This document shows, one piece after another, positions 36,781-49,100 of a stretch of DNA of 64,000 nt. Numbering within the stretch: the first letter of the stretch is position 1; each line of letters opens with the position of its first letter. The position numbers and the translations under genes were made by a program. This stretch comes from Methanobrevibacter millerae (GTDB taxonomy: Archaea > Methanobacteriota > Methanobacteria > Methanobacteriales > Methanobacteriaceae). The notes beneath the pieces are model-generated. The model did not search any database. It was not told the DNA's origin and saw only the letters and a program-made list of their open reading frames with translations. The stretch lies in the NCBI RefSeq assembly GCF_001477655.1, contig NZ_CP011266.1:1472001-1536000 (forward strand), read 5' to 3'.

Positions 36781-37566
36781 ATGATAGAAAAATCCGTCTA
36801 CGAAGATTATGAAATAGAATTCAGCGATACATACACCAGCAATGATGCCTATTATTTTGCTTTCAATGAAAACAGAGAGTTGTATTTGAAAAATAAGAAA
36901 TTAATTACAGAGGTTAATGAATTAGATATTAATTTCTCATTATTCATAGGCAAATACAAAAATAAGGACTGTTTTGTTGTAAATGCCAATTTTAAAGCGG
37001 GTTTCGATTTAAGGGAAGTCTATGAATTTGACAAAGATTTATACCTAATGGGTACAAAAGCTGTTTTAGTTAACGATTGGTATATATCACATCAATTTTG
37101 CGGAAGATGTGGAACACAAACACAAGTAGATGAAAAGGACATGATGTTAAAATGCCCTTCCTGCGGACAAGTGCACTATCCGCGCATCGCTCCTGCAATT
37201 ATTGTGGCTATCCGAAATGAGGATAAACTTCTTATGGCAAAACACTCATACCATGACAACATCAGATATGCTTTGATAGCAGGATTTGTAGAACCTGGCG
37301 AGTCAATAGAAGAAGCAGTCCACAGAGAAGTAAAAGAAGAAGTTGGAATCAAAATTAAAAACCTGAAATATCTAAAAAGCCAATCATGGCCATTTCCAAA
37401 CTCACTGATGCTGGGCTTTGAAGCCGAATATGACTCCGGTATCATCAAAGTAGACGGAGATGAAATTGTAAAGGCAAAATGGTTTAAAAAAGAAGAAATT
37501 ATTCGTTATGAATCAGACATAAGCATTTCTGATTGGCTAATACAGAAATTCATTAATGAGAATTAA
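36781..37566 (+). CDS. nudC: NADH pyrophosphatase NudC-type Nudix hydrolase
   Basis: This 261-residue protein has the NudC layout. After a variable N-terminal domain comes a zinc ribbon, CGRCGTQ...CPSCGQVHYPR (about residues 102-135). The Nudix box GFVEPGESIEEAVHREVKEEVGI follows near 165-187. Next is SQSWPFPNSLM near 200, matching the SQPWPFPxS motif that marks NADH/NAD(+)-cleaving NudC enzymes. The enzyme hydrolyses NAD(H) to NMN(H) and AMP, and bacterial NudC also removes NAD caps from RNA. It is the only plus-strand gene in this part of the window. Its start codon has no strong ribosome site, which suggests a leaderless or short-leader transcript. Confidence 0.93.
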   Translation: MIEKSVYEDYEIEFSDTYTSNDAYYFAFNENRELYLKNKKLITEVNELDINFSLFIGKYKNKDCFVVNANFKAGFDLREVYEFDKDLYLMGTKAVLVNDWYISHQFCGRCGTQTQVDEKDMMLKCPSCGQVHYPRIAPAIIVAIRNEDKLLMAKHSYHDNIRYALIAGFVEPGESIEEAVHREVKEEVGIKIKNLKYLKSQSWPFPNSLMLGFEAEYDSGIIKVDGDEIVKAKWFKKEEIIRYESDISISDWLIQKFINEN

Positions 37567-37569
37567 AAA

Positions 37570-37602
37570 AAAAGAAAAAAGAGGTTATATTTTAACCTCT
37601 TT
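37570..37602 (-). terminator. Terminator shared by the 2727-residue adhesin and nudC
   Basis: AAAGAGGTTA (37578-37587) and TAACCTCTTT (37593-37602) form a perfect 10-bp stem with a 5-base loop. On the minus strand the stem overlaps the end of the adhesin stop codon and is followed by a strong T-run (37567-37580). It also sits just after nudC on the plus strand. Confidence 0.78.
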
Positions 37603-40600
37603 AAGCAGATATTGTAATAGTATTTGCAATGTTTGCACCATTATAGCTTGAAGTTATAATGTATTTACCTGCCATTAAATTAATATTTAATTTTGCTTGA
37701 CCTGAAGAGTCAGTTACTCTGTTGTAGAAAACACCATTTACATTAAACTGAACAGTTTGACCAGCAAACGGCTTACCTTGACCATCAACGAGTGTTGCAA
37801 CGAATTTGGATCCGTCACGATATTTCATTGATATATCTTTAGCAGACAATACTGGCAAGATTTTAATTTTGTTTGAAACTTTACAGTTCTTGTATTCTCC
37901 AGTTATAATGTAGTCACCAGCCGGCAAGTTCAAGTTAAGTTTTGCAATACCTGATGCGTTGGTTTGACGGTTGTACATTACACCATTGATATTGAATGTT
38001 ACAGTTTCACCAGCACCAACAGGATTACCATCATCACCAATGACTTTAACAGTGTATTGAGTTGCATTTTTGTAGTATTTGGTAATATCGCTGTTTTCTA
38101 TGAGTCTGGATATGATAGTAATATTGTTTGCCGCATTTTCACGAGTTACAGGGTTCATTGCAGTAAGCACATAAGTACCTTGGCCCAAGTTGAGGTTCAA
38201 TTTAGCTAAACCTTCACTACCACTGATTTTACGTTCATACATTACACCATTGATGTTGAATTTAACAACAGTTCCTTCCTTAAGGTAGTTTCCTTCACTG
38301 TCACGGAAAGTAGCGTAGTACTGGGTTCCGTTTCTGTAAACTTTTACAACATCAGTACCGTTAACTGTAGATAAAATAGTTACAACAGCATTTGAAGTTT
38401 CATTGTCAACTGTTACAGTTACATTGTAAACACCACTGTTTAATCCTAAAGCTATGCTTGTAGTACCATTGACATTAGTTGTTTTTGTATATGTAACTCC
38501 ATTAATGACTATAACAACAGTTTTATTTGATAAATAAGTGCCTTTGTTATCGGTTACAGTTACAACAAATCTTTCAGATCCTTTGAAATATTTAGTTACA
38601 TCAGGAGCAGATACAATAATTGCTTTTTCTACTGTTGCATTTAATGATTTTTCAACAGGTTCATAATTATTGTCACCAGAGTATTTCACATCAACTGTGT
38701 AGTTTCCATCGCCTAAGTTTGGAATGGAAATTGTAGCTTTTCCATCTTTAATAGGAACAGTGTAATCTTTACCGTTTACACTAACAGTAATATTACCTTT
38801 TGCATCAGCAGGTGCTGTAACATTTACAATCAAGTCTTCACCTTTTACCGGTTTGTTAATATCAATTGCAATATCAGCATCAGTCTGATTAATGGATGCA
38901 TCAGCATCAACAGATTCTTTTGAATATCCGTCTTCATCAATTGAATATTCTAAAGTGTAATTGCCTGCATCCAATTTACCTAAATCAAAACTTGCAATAC
39001 CATTTTTGTCAGTTTTAGCAGTATATGTTTTATTGCCAACAGTTAATGATACAGGAATATCACTTACAGGATTTCCTTCATAATCTGTGACAGTTGCATT
39101 GACTTTGACATTTTCACCGTAAACCGCTTCGACATCACTTGCAGTGACATTTACTTTTTTCATTGCAGGAACATTATCCTTGACTGTTGCATTTCCTGGA
39201 ACATAGCTGACACTAGCATCACCAGTCAATTCATCAGCAACCAAATAGTTTCCAACAACGTTTACATCATCATTAGTTGTTAAAACAATTGAATTGTTAC
39301 CTGTAGTTGTAATGTTGTTGTTTTCCACATTTACTTTTCCAGCAATTGCTTTAATACCTGTTGTTTCATATGGTATTGACTCCCATACACTAGGAGATCC
39401 TACATTGGAACCAGCAGACACAATGGTATTATCTTTAACATCAAGTTCTTTTGCTCTTGATGCAATACCAATAGTGTAATTACCTTCCAAGTTAATATTG
39501 TTTCCTGTTACAGTTTCTTTTGCTCCTCCTAATTCCATACCATAGATAACTGCAGCCTTACCTGAAATGTTGTTGTTTTTATGTTCAACTTCCACATTTC
39601 CATTGGACATTGCAGAGTATACAGGATATGCTGAAAGCGGAGCATTAGCAACAATATTGTTATCTTTGATAATACCTGAGGCAGGTCCCTCAACATCGAT
39701 GCCATTTGCATAATATGAATCAGATTCGGAAGTGATGTTGTTATCTGAAATTGTGAAGTTTTCACCGCTGACAATCAATCCATAAATGTATGTGTGACCT
39801 TTTGCGTCAATGGTATTTGATTTTACTTTTGCATTATCAGAATTCTTAATGTCAACTGCATAGATTGTATCATAAGATCCAACGACATTGTTATAATTTA
39901 CAGCAATATCATTTTCACTTAATTCCAAATTATCACAGTTATCAAATACCAATCCTTCAGAAACAGGACTGCTTACCCAGTTGCCTGATCCTGCTGGAAC
40001 TTCAGCCCAAGGAACGTAACTTGATGGAACAGTAATATTGAAAACATTATCGTTTACAACTACATCTTTGGACTCAGAAATAAGAACCGCATTGTTTAGA
40101 GCAGTACCGTTAGTATTTCCTTCATAATTAACTGTGTTTCCTGAGATATTCAAATTATCTGCTTTATTAGCAAGAATTGCATAAGCATCTTTATCAGTTT
40201 CACCAACAACATTTAAAACATTGTTAACAATATCCACATCAGATGCATTATCCACAATTATTGCAGATGTAATATTATCCGCTTCAATAGTGAATCCATC
40301 AACACATACATCATCAGAAGTTATATTAATAGCAATATTGTTTAATGTTGCATTTTCACCAAGCAATTTCATTGGACGATTGATATTGATTTTATCAGTG
40401 TTTTTGTTTGAAATAACACCATCAAAGATCAACTCATCGCATTTTACTTCATCTCTTAAATTACCTTTTTCATCGAAGAATTTTTCAAATGTATCGTTAG
40501 TTACAATATTTGATACTTCAAATGAAACGGTAGTTGATTTATTGGCGTATTTTTCATCACCAGAATAAGTTACATCAGCATTATATTTGCCATTTTCTAA

Positions 40601-43600
40601 TTTTGGAATAGAAACACTAGCAGTTCCTTTAGATACTATTGATTCATAGTCTTTTCCATTTACCTTAACAGTAACAATACCTTTTGCATCATCCGGAATG
40701 CCACTGACAGTAACAATCACATCATTTCCTAAAATAACATCATTTGCAGATGCATTAATTTCGAATTCAGAGATTTTAGATACAGCAAATGATACTTCAG
40801 TTGTGTTTGCAGTGTATTTGTCATCACCTGAGTATGTAACTTCATAAGTGTAGTTACCTTCACCTAAACCAGAAATAACAAATTTAGCAGAACCGTTTTC
40901 AACTTTTGCAGATTTACCGTTTATGCTTACATTGCCTGTTGCATCACGAGGAAGTGTTACTTCGATAATTGCATCCTGACCCACTTTAATGTCATCAGCT
41001 GATGCTTCAAATTCATAGTCACTTACTTTAGATACTTCAAATTTGACCTCAGCAGTTTCTTTGGTGTATTTGTCATCCCCTGAATATGTAACTTCATAAG
41101 TGTAGTTACCTTCACCCAAATCAGAAATTGTGAATGTAGCAGCACCGTTTTTAACTTCTTTAGTTTCATTGTTAACTGTTATGGTTCCTGTTGCATCGCT
41201 GTCAACGGTTACTGTAATTATTGCATCTTCACCAACTTTAATGTCACTAGCATTAGCAGTGATGTTTGTTTTGAATGCGACAACAGTTAAGTTTGATGAA
41301 TTGGATGCAGGATTATAAACATTATCCATATTAATTGAATATTCCAAAGTATATACACCATTAGGCAGTACATCAATGTCAAATGTAGCAGTGCCGTTGA
41401 TAATATCTGCAGTGTAAGTTTCATTGTTTAATTTTAAGGTAATTACACCTTCAGCTACAACAATGCCGCTTTCTTCCAATACAGTTACATTGATTTGAGT
41501 TTCACCATAGGTAATAATTACATCTTCAGCCAAAATAGTTACATTTCCAATAGCCAATTTATCTTCAACAGTTAAATTGACGGTTTGATTATCAACAGTA
41601 GCTTCGATATAGTAACCTTGGCCTTCAGTTCCTTCAAATGCATTGACAACAGCATTGTCTATGGTACCATTTTCATCTGCTAAAGTACCGTTGGTAGCAG
41701 ACATTACAAAATCACGAGGATATAAACTGCCTTCATAATCAGTTACGTTTTCACCGTCAGTTGATTTAAATGCTAAAGTTACATCCTGTAATAATCCTGT
41801 TTTATTGGTTGCATTTAAAGTTAATACCAAAAAGTTTTCAGGATTAACAACTTCTGAACTGGTTTCTTTGAGTTTTAAAACATAATTACCAATGAAATTA
41901 GAAGTTGTGATTGTAGCATTTTTATATGTAGCATTGTTGCTTCCCCACCAGTTGTCGGAAATATCCATATCAATAGTTTTACCAGCTGCAATTCCTATTT
42001 TAGTAATATTATCTGATAAGATTACAGAATTATGTATGGCTACAGATAAGTTATCTCCAGAATTAAGAGCAGCGATTAAATATTCTACATTTTCAAATAA
42101 ACATCCGTCAAATAGTCTGTGAGAGTGGTATGAACTGCCATCAGTTCTTGTATAGAATAAGCTTACGGATTGTAGGTTTCTGAATGTTGAATTATATACT
42201 TCAACGTCTCCAGGCACCAGAGTATAACCTCCCATTGCTAAGTTCCAGGAATTAATTCCACCGAATGCATTTGGAGTGTATCTTCCGCCTTTATCTTCAA
42301 ATGTGGAGTTAATAATTGTTACATGTTCGGATGATCCGATTGCAAGACAGGTCAATGAATTTTGTGGCATGTATATGCGGTTGGACAATTCATCAACTGT
42401 TCTGTTAGTAACTGTGAAAATGGAGTTTTCTATTGTGATATTACCTTTTTGACCACCGAATGCACCGATAGCTACTAAATCCATATTCATTGAATAAGCA
42501 TTAAGGCTGTCAGTTACTTTAGAATTGTTCATGTATAAAGTACCCTGATTTGCAATAGTGGATAATCTGCCTGCATGGTTTGCTTCAAATGTTGAATTAT
42601 CAATAATTAAAATACCATCATTACAAATAGCTCCACCATAATATGCATTTGCTTTTTTAGATACATCACCATATCCGTTATCAAAGAAATATGAATTGTT
42701 TACAACTAAAGTACCTGCAGTGTTAATAGCTCCACCATAGTTACCCTGTCCACCAATGAATTTGACATTGTCAATTTCGACATTAGCTCCTTCTTCAACA
42801 TAAATTGCAGATTGGGTATCTCGAGCAGCCCTATTTAATGTAACATTAGCTAATGTTAATTTCGCATTACCTGTCAATGCAGTTATGAAGTAATCTGCAG
42901 CACTGTCAGTGACAATAACTTTATCAGCATCTTCACCAACAATAGTTACATCAACAGTTGTCGGAATTCTTAAGTTAGTATTCAGTTCACCAGTGTAATT
43001 GCCTTCTAAAACATGAACAGTGATATTCGTAGATTTAGTATAACCTTCACTTAATGCTTTAGAAATAGATTTGAATGGATTGTTTTGACTACCATTACCG
43101 TTTTCATCACTGCCTGTGCTGTTGGATACATATAACTCTATACTATCTACAGCATCAGCAATGTTTGTAGAAACAACACCACTTATATAAGTATCGTTTT
43201 CAGTTGCATATTCATAAACGCTTGTGAATTGATACTTGGTATTGTTTTTAAATCCTACATATTCCAAAGTTGCATTTTGATTAATTAAATCAGATTTACC
43301 AATCACATCACCACCAAAGTAGAATGTTACCTGACCTCCACCAATGATTGCACCTGATGGATGAGATACAGTTACTGTTATGAAATCTGACAATTCAGTC
43401 ACGTTTTGACTGTTTGCAGTGATTGTTAAATCAGTTAAGTTTGCAAAAACATTGCTTCCAGCACTAGGAGCAATGAATATATCATTTCCGCAAGCTGCAG
43501 TATTATCTTTAAAAGTAACATCTTCAATACTCATTTCACAAACCGGACTGGTTTTACCATGATTCAATAAGTATATTGCACCACCATTACCGGCAGCAGT

Positions 43601-45784
43601 GTTGTTGATGAATTTAGCACCTTTGATTTTAGCACCGGTAGTTACTAAACCTGCACCGTTTGCAGATGCCCTGTTGTTGATGAATGTAATGTTTTCTACA
43701 ATAATTTCAGGGTCATTACCGCTGCTTCTATATTGAGCAACATAACTGGTTACATTGTTGTTGATAAACTTATCATTGATTGAAGTAATTTGATTACCAC
43801 TGGCATATGCAATATTTGATGCAGAGCCGGTTACTGTATTTGAATCAAAAGTGTTATTGATACTTACCAAATCACCTTGATTATAATATGCCGCACCACC
43901 AGAATAACCACCAATGGTATTGCCTATGAAAGTATTGTTTTCCAAATGTATTACATTATCATCCCTAGTTGCTAACCATAATAAACCTGTTGAAGTTTTA
44001 CCATCACAGTTTTCAAATAATGAGTTGGTTAAAACTAAATTATAAGCATTGATTGCTTGACCAGACCCGTTAATGACTTTTAAATTATCAATGAATACTC
44101 CATCATTAGGAGCTTGGGCACGAACAGTACTTGAGTTTATGACAATATTATCATTCATGGTTAATGCATATGCATCGACAGGATTTCCGTCACAGTTAAT
44201 AAAGGTTAAGTTGACCAATTTTATTTCAAGATTTTGACCAAATGTGAATATGTTTGATCCGGATGCCAACCATCCAGTACCTGATTTTGCATGTTCAGCA
44301 TCAATGATTACATTTCCATATGATTCACCTAAAATAGTAATTTTTCCTACATTGGAATAGGACAAGTCCCTGTTTTCAGACCCGTTGTATAAACCATCTT
44401 TAATATGTACTATTAAATCCACACTAGTTGCAGTTCCATAATCCAAAGCTTTTTTAAGGGTTAAAAATGGATTAGCTTCACTGCCATCACCAGTTGTATC
44501 ATTTCCTTCAGTTGAAACCCATACTTCTGCAGGTGAGTGGTCAAAGTTCACTGTTGCCTTACCGTCAACGACAGTCACTTCAAAAGGATTGACATCTGAA
44601 TAAGCCTGTGTACCTGAAATTGTGTATTCACCGTTTTCCAATAATTTGTTTACAGTTAAGGATGCAACACCGTTTGCTTCGGAAGTTGCTGTACCAACAG
44701 TTTTACCGTCAATAGTGAAAACAACTTTTGCGCTTTGAACAGTATTGTCACCATCATCAGTTACATTAGCTTTTAATACAAATTGAGTACCGTCAATTTC
44801 CACATCTTCAAAAGCAACTTTTGCATTGAAATCAGATACAGAATAAAGTGTAGCAGTTGTAGATGTACAATCTATGAATTTATTGCCTTTAAGATATGAA
44901 TTTTGGAAAAATACAATTCCTCCATTTGAACCTGTATATGTACAGTTGATGAAAGTATTGTCAGTAATATTTGCAATATTGTCTCCATTATTGTATCTTA
45001 CGGCCAATGCTGCTGCGCTATGTGAACTGGTTAAATTTTTAAAGGTATTTCCTTTAATGACAGATTTACCAGTACCAACAAAAACTGCAGGAGTATTTGC
45101 CGAGCTACTTGTTGCAGTACCACTTTCAAATATGTTATTTATTAAAGTTACTAAACCCTCATGGGAGAAATATAAATCTACATATTGATAACCTGAATTT
45201 TTGTAAAATTTAGAATTTTTAATAGTTAAGTTACCCTTTTCAGAATAAATCGCACCTAAATTGGTAACATAATTTTCTTCAAATACACAGTTATCAATTG
45301 TCAAATCTCCGGATGACCTGATTGCTGAACCCATATCAGTTCTACCATGAGTAAAAGTAATATTTATAAAAGTCACTATTGAGTCAGCACTTATTGATTT
45401 GAATATTGGTGCTGAGTCATCACCATCAAAAATAGTTCCCCCATTTGAATCTCCAATGAAAGTAAGAGATCCATTATAATTTCTATGAGCTAAGTTAATT
45501 TGTAAGTTTGTATTGCTTTCACCGGAATACGTTCCAGGACCAACATGAATCACAGCATTATCAGAAGAATTTACTTCTGAAATAGATTTGTTTAATGTAG
45601 CATAAGGACTAGCCTGACTACCTGATCCGGTATCCTCCCCAGTGTCACTTACATAAATTTCTTTGATACTTCCTGCAGAATCATCTGCTGAAAGTATATT
45701 ATCACTATCTTGTGCACTTGCTGCACCTATTGATAATATAGTTAGTAATATTAAGCTTACTAACATTATTTTATTTAATTTCAA
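37601..45784 (-). CDS. Giant secreted adhesin-like protein, beta-helix plus Ig domains, 2727 aa
   Basis: The signal peptide is residues 1-25 (ends GAASA). Three right-handed beta-helix blocks each open with a DUF1565-type motif: YVSDTGEDTGSGSQASPYAT near 48, WVSTEGNDTTGDGSEANPF near 430 and YVSNSTGSDENGNGSQNNPF near 880. They are rich in NNTF/NSTF turns. From about 1475 there are several Ig-like repeats with YSGDDKYT or YSGDEKYA. A NosD-like helix region follows at about 1760-2170, then two more Ig-like domains. The four shared C-terminal modules end the protein. The start is TTG, 8 bases after GGAG. Proteins of this kind in Methanobrevibacter are thought to bind host or microbial surfaces; the ligand is unknown. 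No GTAATAC operators precede it. Confidence 0.88.
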   Translation of the reverse strand: MKLNKIMLVSLILLTILSIGAASAQDSDNILSADDSAGSIKEIYVSDTGEDTGSGSQASPYATLNKSISEVNSSDNAVIHVGPGTYSGESNTNLQINLAHRNYNGSLTFIGDSNGGTIFDGDDSAPIFKSISADSIVTFINITFTHGRTDMGSAIRSSGDLTIDNCVFEENYVTNLGAIYSEKGNLTIKNSKFYKNSGYQYVDLYFSHEGLVTLINNIFESGTATSSSANTPAVFVGTGKSVIKGNTFKNLTSSHSAAALAVRYNNGDNIANITDNTFINCTYTGSNGGIVFFQNSYLKGNKFIDCTSTTATLYSVSDFNAKVAFEDVEIDGTQFVLKANVTDDGDNTVQSAKVVFTIDGKTVGTATSEANGVASLTVNKLLENGEYTISGTQAYSDVNPFEVTVVDGKATVNFDHSPAEVWVSTEGNDTTGDGSEANPFLTLKKALDYGTATSVDLIVHIKDGLYNGSENRDLSYSNVGKITILGESYGNVIIDAEHAKSGTGWLASGSNIFTFGQNLEIKLVNLTFINCDGNPVDAYALTMNDNIVINSSTVRAQAPNDGVFIDNLKVINGSGQAINAYNLVLTNSLFENCDGKTSTGLLWLATRDDNVIHLENNTFIGNTIGGYSGGAAYYNQGDLVSINNTFDSNTVTGSASNIAYASGNQITSINDKFINNNVTSYVAQYRSSGNDPEIIVENITFINNRASANGAGLVTTGAKIKGAKFINNTAAGNGGAIYLLNHGKTSPVCEMSIEDVTFKDNTAACGNDIFIAPSAGSNVFANLTDLTITANSQNVTELSDFITVTVSHPSGAIIGGGQVTFYFGGDVIGKSDLINQNATLEYVGFKNNTKYQFTSVYEYATENDTYISGVVSTNIADAVDSIELYVSNSTGSDENGNGSQNNPFKSISKALSEGYTKSTNITVHVLEGNYTGELNTNLRIPTTVDVTIVGEDADKVIVTDSAADYFITALTGNAKLTLANVTLNRAARDTQSAIYVEEGANVEIDNVKFIGGQGNYGGAINTAGTLVVNNSYFFDNGYGDVSKKANAYYGGAICNDGILIIDNSTFEANHAGRLSTIANQGTLYMNNSKVTDSLNAYSMNMDLVAIGAFGGQKGNITIENSIFTVTNRTVDELSNRIYMPQNSLTCLAIGSSEHVTIINSTFEDKGGRYTPNAFGGINSWNLAMGGYTLVPGDVEVYNSTFRNLQSVSLFYTRTDGSSYHSHRLFDGCLFENVEYLIAALNSGDNLSVAIHNSVILSDNITKIGIAAGKTIDMDISDNWWGSNNATYKNATITTSNFIGNYVLKLKETSSEVVNPENFLVLTLNATNKTGLLQDVTLAFKSTDGENVTDYEGSLYPRDFVMSATNGTLADENGTIDNAVVNAFEGTEGQGYYIEATVDNQTVNLTVEDKLAIGNVTILAEDVIITYGETQINVTVLEESGIVVAEGVITLKLNNETYTADIINGTATFDIDVLPNGVYTLEYSINMDNVYNPASNSSNLTVVAFKTNITANASDIKVGEDAIITVTVDSDATGTITVNNETKEVKNGAATFTISDLGEGNYTYEVTYSGDDKYTKETAEVKFEVSKVSDYEFEASADDIKVGQDAIIEVTLPRDATGNVSINGKSAKVENGSAKFVISGLGEGNYTYEVTYSGDDKYTANTTEVSFAVSKISEFEINASANDVILGNDVIVTVSGIPDDAKGIVTVKVNGKDYESIVSKGTASVSIPKLENGKYNADVTYSGDEKYANKSTTVSFEVSNIVTNDTFEKFFDEKGNLRDEVKCDELIFDGVISNKNTDKININRPMKLLGENATLNNIAINITSDDVCVDGFTIEADNITSAIIVDNASDVDIVNNVLNVVGETDKDAYAILANKADNLNISGNTVNYEGNTNGTALNNAVLISESKDVVVNDNVFNITVPSSYVPWAEVPAGSGNWVSSPVSEGLVFDNCDNLELSENDIAVNYNNVVGSYDTIYAVDIKNSDNAKVKSNTIDAKGHTYIYGLIVSGENFTISDNNITSESDSYYANGIDVEGPASGIIKDNNIVANAPLSAYPVYSAMSNGNVEVEHKNNNISGKAAVIYGMELGGAKETVTGNNINLEGNYTIGIASRAKELDVKDNTIVSAGSNVGSPSVWESIPYETTGIKAIAGKVNVENNNITTTGNNSIVLTTNDDVNVVGNYLVADELTGDASVSYVPGNATVKDNVPAMKKVNVTASDVEAVYGENVKVNATVTDYEGNPVSDIPVSLTVGNKTYTAKTDKNGIASFDLGKLDAGNYTLEYSIDEDGYSKESVDADASINQTDADIAIDINKPVKGEDLIVNVTAPADAKGNITVSVNGKDYTVPIKDGKATISIPNLGDGNYTVDVKYSGDNNYEPVEKSLNATVEKAIIVSAPDVTKYFKGSERFVVTVTDNKGTYLSNKTVVIVINGVTYTKTTNVNGTTSIALGLNSGVYNVTVTVDNETSNAVVTILSTVNGTDVVKVYRNGTQYYATFRDSEGNYLKEGTVVKFNINGVMYERKISGSEGLAKLNLNLGQGTYVLTAMNPVTRENAANNITIISRLIENSDITKYYKNATQYTVKVIGDDGNPVGAGETVTFNINGVMYNRQTNASGIAKLNLNLPAGDYIITGEYKNCKVSNKIKILPVLSAKDISMKYRDGSKFVATLVDGQGKPFAGQTVQFNVNGVFYNRVTDSSGQAKLNINLMAGKYIITSSYNGANIANTITISA

Positions 45785-46128
45785 TTTTTTATCTCCGTAA
45801 ATTATTTAATTCCCAAAAGGAAGCTAATCGTTTACATAAAATATTTATCAACTATTAATTAATAATTAACAAACATAATTGATTTAAATTTAATGTATGC
45901 ATATCCCAAATTCATAAAAAAAATCATGAAAATAAGATATGAAGTAATATATTAATAAAATAATATTTAAAATTTTTCAATTATAATATATAAAAATAAT
46001 GTAAAATTTATATTTTTTAAAGTTAAATTATATAAAACATCCCAAAATACATAATCAAAACAGAATAAAACACAAAAAAATATAAAATAAAATAGAAAAT
46101 ATTCAAAGAAAAAAAGAAAAAAAATCTC
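45785..46128. other. AT-rich intergenic region between two adhesin genes
   Basis: This 344-base gap holds no ORF, repeat or exact GTAATAC site that I can see. The GGAG ribosome site of the 2727-residue gene is at its left end. A T-rich run that probably ends the 2355-residue gene's transcript, without a hairpin, is at its right end. Confidence 0.6.
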
Positions 46129-49100
46129 CTAATTAATAATAATTGTATTTGAAATTGTACAACCATTATAACTAGAAGAAATTATATATTTTCCAGCCAT
46201 CAAATTAATGTTTAAATAAGCAAATCCATTTTTATCAGTCATACGATTATAAAAGACCCCATTAATATTGAATTTAATTGATTTATCAGCAAATGGCTTT
46301 CCATTGCCATCCAAAAGAAGTATTCTGAATTTGCTTCCGTCCCTATATTTCATCTTCAAATCATCAGCAGACAGCACATGAAGAACAGTAATTTTGTTAG
46401 TGATTCTAAGGCCGTTTGGATGGATTGCAGTCAAAATATACTCCCCCGGAGCCAAATTGATATTCAAACGAGCAATACCTAAATCATTAGTTGTGCGTGT
46501 GTAAAATACTCCATTGATATTCATTGTAACATTCTTATTGACTAAAGGATTACCTTTATCATCCAATAATTGCACACAATACTGAGTATCATTTTTATAA
46601 TATTTCACAATATCTGCACCCATTATTGTTGGAAGAACTGTGATATTAAATGATTCTGCAAAATTGCCGTATGGATTATATGCCGTTAAAATATACTCAC
46701 CAGGAACAAGATTGATGTTCAACCGAGCAATACCTTCATCATTCGTAACCCTATTATAAAACACACCATTGATATTCATAGTTACGTTTTTTCCGACAAT
46801 AGAAGAACCAGTACCGTCAATAATTTTCACATAGAATTGAGAATCATTTTTATAGTATTTTACCAGATTATCTCCAAAAATAACTGGAAGAACAGTAATT
46901 TTAGCAACTGCAAATGAATTCTCTTCAGGATTATCTGCATAATATGCACAGGCAATTGAATAATTACCTGGATTTAAATTTATATTAAATGTAATCCATC
47001 CACCTTTATCACTGGTACGGACATATTCTTGTCCATTAATAGTTATGTTAATTCTTTTTCCAGACAATGGATTTCCCAAGTAATCCACCAGCTGTGCATT
47101 GAACTGGGTTCCGTTTCTGTAATATTTGACAATATCATAAGCAAAAATATAAGTAAGATTACCTGATATGATTATTGTATCATCAAAGCTGGATTCCTTA
47201 TAAGCTGGGTTTCCGTTGAATGCAGCATGAATTTCATATATTCCTCCGTTTGAACCTAAATTGATAAATACATCGCCATTGCCATCAGTTGAAACATTAT
47301 AATTTTTATCATTGACCTTCACATTTACAGCAGCATTGGCAATTCCCACACCATTATCATCAACCAAAGAAAGTTTATATGTGGTGTTTATCAATACACC
47401 GTTGAAACTGGAATTTTTAAGAACAGAATATGATAGAACAGTAATATTAAATGATTCAAGCAGCCCGTCATAAGGATTCTGAACTGTTATATCATATGTT
47501 CCAGGCTCCAAATCAATATTCAATCTTGCAGTTCCATTCTCATCAGATAAACATGTATAGAATATTCCGCTTAAGTTCATTGAAATATTTTTATTAGCAA
47601 TAGGAGTTCCGTCACCCTGCAATAGTTTTACTCTGAACTGTGAAGAATCCATATAGTATTTCACCAAATCTTGACCAATGACTGTAGAAAGTACAGTGAT
47701 TGTAGATGTCTTATATGCATTTTCAGATACATTATCAGAGACATATGATGTGGCCACGTTATAAAATCCTGGCTTTAAGTCTATCTTTAAGCTGACCCAA
47801 CCATTTTTATCAGTTATGTTGGTGTAATTTGTACCGTTAATGGATATTGTCAGCAATTTATCAGATAATGGTGAACCTAAATAATCTAAGAGCTGCGCAT
47901 AAAATTGAGTTCCGTTCCGGTAATATTTAACCAGATTAAATACAAACAAGTAAGTTGAATTGCCTGAAATGACTGTGGAATCTGAAGTTTCAGATTTTTC
48001 ATAAGTGTTATCCCCATCAAATATAGCATGGATATTATACATACCTGCAATGAATCCTAAATCAACATTTGAAATACCATTTTTATCAGTTACTCCAGAA
48101 TAGCTTTTATTGTTGATTTTAAATATTATTTGTTTTCCTGAAAGCAGATTATTATATTCATCAATGAGAATAACTTCATAGGTGTTGTTTTGTAAAAAAT
48201 TACCTTTTAAAATTGTTTTGGTTAAGTTATCTGAAGGTAAAACCTTAATATAATTTGTTGTAAAGCTTTCAAGGTATTTCTGTGAACCCGCATAAGCAGC
48301 AGATACCAGATAATCACCATATTTTAACCTGAATCTGAATAATGCTTCACCTGAATTATCCGTATTCTTTTGATAGGAATTGATTAATTCACCAGTTATT
48401 GTTGAAACATTGATTAAAATATTTGCTCCAGTAATTGGATTATCCAACAAATCCTTTAAAACAACTTTAAATTCTAAACTTTCATTATCACAAGTCGTTT
48501 GATCTTTTCCATTGAGATAAGTTGAGGTTTTATCTGAATCAACAACCAATATTCGAGCATCAGATTTGGATGATATGTAATTAGCTGCACTCATAGAAAA
48601 TGAAGCCAAATAATTTCCAATTCCTTTATTGATTAATAAACGTGCCAATCCTTCATTATTTGTTGTTACATTGTATTTTGTACCATTAATATCAACATTT
48701 ATTGGCATATTTGTTAAAGGATGATTATTTTTATCCTTCAAGAATATTTCCAAATACTTATTGTCTCCAACCTTCATTATAACATCAGAGGCATATATTG
48801 AAGTCGGCATATCATAAACAAGAATATTATTAGTTTTTTCACAAAATATTCCATAATATTCATTGGTATAACGATAAGTAATGTTGTAAGTACCAGGAAG
48901 GAGCTTGATTTGCATACGTGCTTGGCCGAATGCATCAGTTGTCAATTTATATGTTTCTACAATTTTATCTGAAGAAATTGTTGCAAGAATTGTTTTACCA
49001 TACTGACTGAAAGCATTAGGGTCATTGAATGAAATTACAAAGTATTTATTCTCACTATAATATTGTGCCAGGTCACTTGCATTCATTGAAATCTGTTCTA

